Source: Victivallales bacterium (GTDB lineage Bacteria > Verrucomicrobiota > Lentisphaeria > Victivallales > SZUA-371). From it: DNA of 6,467 nucleotides. Position numbers and translations under genes: made by a program. Position 1 is the first letter of the stretch. Every line of letters begins with the position of its first letter. Shown here in pieces: positions 5,398 to 6,467 of this stretch. The notes under the pieces were generated by a model, which was given only the letters and a program-made list of their open reading frames with translations, did not search any database and was not told the origin of the DNA. The stretch covers positions 1 to 6,467 of the forward strand of contig JAQUZV010000133.1 of NCBI GenBank assembly GCA_028691155.1, read 5' to 3'.

Positions 5398-6467
5398 ATG
5401 GGCGCGGGAAAATCCGGTCGGTATGTGGTGATGCTGCTGTTGAGCGGGGTTTTGGGAGGGGCCCTGTCGCTGTTCGGGGGGGAAATGGCCATTATCCGCG
5501 GGGTGATTCTGGGCTTGAGCTTGACCATGCCGATTCCGCTCATCGATATTTCGCTGGTGGCGAAAGGACGCGATGCGGTTTGGAAAGCGGCGTTGATCGG
5601 CGGCGGATGCGGGTTGGTCGGCGGGGTGGCAATATGGTGGGTGGAATTTCTGCTCGGCGACGATTTTGGTGTATCCCTCTTTCATCAACCGTTGACGGTG
5701 TACTTGCTGGTGCCGCCGGTTTATGGTTTGCTGGTACACGCGGTCTACAGCTTCTGCCGTCGCCGCGGCTATAATTTTTTGTGGACCTTCAACTGGTTGT
5801 TGTTGGTGGGCGTGGCGGTGGGATTCGTCCGTTTCTATCCGCTGTATTTTCCCTGGCCGGACGACTGGGCGGCGCTGGTTAATGGGGTGGTTATGGCTTT
5901 GGCGGGGAGCGTCAGTACTACCGCGTTTTTTACCGTGTTGTGGGCGGTGCTGGTGTGTAGTTTTGATGACCGGGCGGTTCGGAGAAATGGTTCCGGCATC
6001 ATTCTGACGCAACTGGTCCTGACTGGTTTGACCTTTATGGTGCCGGCCGGTTCGGTGATGATTGGATGGCATTATAACGATATGGTCTTTGAGGCCCGTA
6101 TTGCCGCCGATACCGGGTTGTTGCGGTTGTTGCCGGAGGCGGTAATGGCCGGAAATAAACTCGTTACGGCGAAGAAGAGCATGGTTTTTCCGACGGAGTA
6201 TCGGGGGGAACGGGTTGCTCTGCTGGCGTTGCGGCGGGATATGGTGGTGGTCAGGCGTGGAGGAAAGATTGAGGTGTGGCGCGGCGACGGGAAGTTGTTG
6301 TCATTCGACGATCAGGTTGCCGTGGCCTTGGCGCCGTCGGGAACCCGGCTGGCCGTTTTGTCTCCCAAAAAGGAGGACTATCCCTGGGGATTTGAACGGG
6401 TGACGTTTTACCGCCTGCCGGACGGCGGTAAGATCGGCGCCGCCACCGGCACTTTTTACCGGCAATG
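5398..6467 (+). CDS. Seven-TM protein with propeller, copy 3 (3' truncated)
   Basis: The frame opens at ATG 5398, one base after the stop of copy 2, and stays open for 356 complete codons to the window edge. The next codon begins TG, matching the first Cys of the CCWSRDE motif in the other copies. Residues 1-78 are nearly identical to copy 2, including PLIDI, AKGRDAVWK and GGGCG. The outside loop 3-4 (about 80-104), helix 5, the 5-6 loop and helix 7 (about 200-224) differ strongly. Downstream, PSGTRLAVLS (313-322) and LPDGGKIG (340-347) are conserved. It is about two thirds of the expected protein, and the rest lies outside the window. The truncation is positional; no frameshift or internal stop was found on codon-by-codon reading. 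Confidence 0.85.
   Translation, partial: MGAGKSGRYVVMLLLSGVLGGALSLFGGEMAIIRGVILGLSLTMPIPLIDISLVAKGRDAVWKAALIGGGCGLVGGVAIWWVEFLLGDDFGVSLFHQPLTVYLLVPPVYGLLVHAVYSFCRRRGYNFLWTFNWLLLVGVAVGFVRFYPLYFPWPDDWAALVNGVVMALAGSVSTTAFFTVLWAVLVCSFDDRAVRRNGSGIILTQLVLTGLTFMVPAGSVMIGWHYNDMVFEARIAADTGLLRLLPEAVMAGNKLVTAKKSMVFPTEYRGERVALLALRRDMVVVRRGGKIEVWRGDGKLLSFDDQVAVALAPSGTRLAVLSPKKEDYPWGFERVTFYRLPDGGKIGAATGTFYRQ

Larger units (their letters stand above)
2297..6467 (+). repeat. Tandem array of about 1.55-kb paralogous genes
   Basis: Three head-to-tail units start at 2297, 3843 and 5398, with periods of 1546 and 1555 bases. Exact DNA blocks are shared: 44 bases between 2462-2505 and 4014-4057, 28 bases between 2963-2990 and 4515-4542, and 26 bases between 4884-4909 and 6442-6467. 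Similarity continues across the gene junctions, so the duplicated unit includes the stop-start join. This points to amplification by unequal crossing-over. The true copy number is unknown because the third unit is cut by the window edge. Confidence 0.9.

Noticed and set aside
5401..5418. GAGKSG near the N terminus of copy 3 as a nucleotide-binding P-loop
   Set aside because: Copy 2 has only DKGKSG at this place, the GxxxxGK[ST] pattern is incomplete, and it lies directly before a membrane helix.
4597..6072. Minus-strand open frame of 491 codons across array copies 2 and 3
   Set aside because: It is rich in Pro, Arg, His and Gln, has no domain, and repeats because the underlying array repeats. 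It is a shadow of the plus-strand genes.

Overview
The window is about 55-60% G+C over most of its length. It holds two gene sets transcribed away from each other from a roughly 214-bp intergenic region (2083-2296). No rRNA, tRNA or CRISPR array was seen. The type of isopropylmalate dehydrogenase and the general codon use suggest a bacterium of the PVC group, perhaps Lentisphaerota/Victivallales. This is inference from remembered family features, not from a search.

Left part, minus strand: leuB (961-2082, 3-isopropylmalate dehydrogenase), then a strong intrinsic terminator with an overlapping alternative hairpin arm (about 893-960), then a lipoate/octanoate protein ligase-family gene (153-872). 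Five bases further on is the 5' end of what looks like a ribonuclease III gene (start at 147). That frame stops after 27 codons, where the DNA changes abruptly to an AT-rich block (1-69). This looks like an insertion or assembly junction.

Right part, plus strand: a tandem array of at least three paralogous genes (2297-3841, 3843-5396, 5398-beyond the window). They are about 1.55 kb each and separated by a single base. Each encodes the same unrecognised architecture: seven predicted membrane helices with a clear positive-inside pattern, then a C-terminal region of about 290 residues that resembles a TolB/WD40-type beta-propeller. The predicted topology places the propeller outside the cytoplasmic membrane. 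The third copy has no stop codon and runs off the right edge.

The leuB, lipoate ligase and RNase III genes look like ordinary housekeeping genes. The array has no recognised function and is the most interesting part: a recently amplified, probably co-translated family of membrane proteins with an extracytoplasmic propeller. Both window edges fall in sequence that looks repetitive (a possible mobile-element end on the left, a near-identical array repeat on the right), as expected for a contig broken at repeats.
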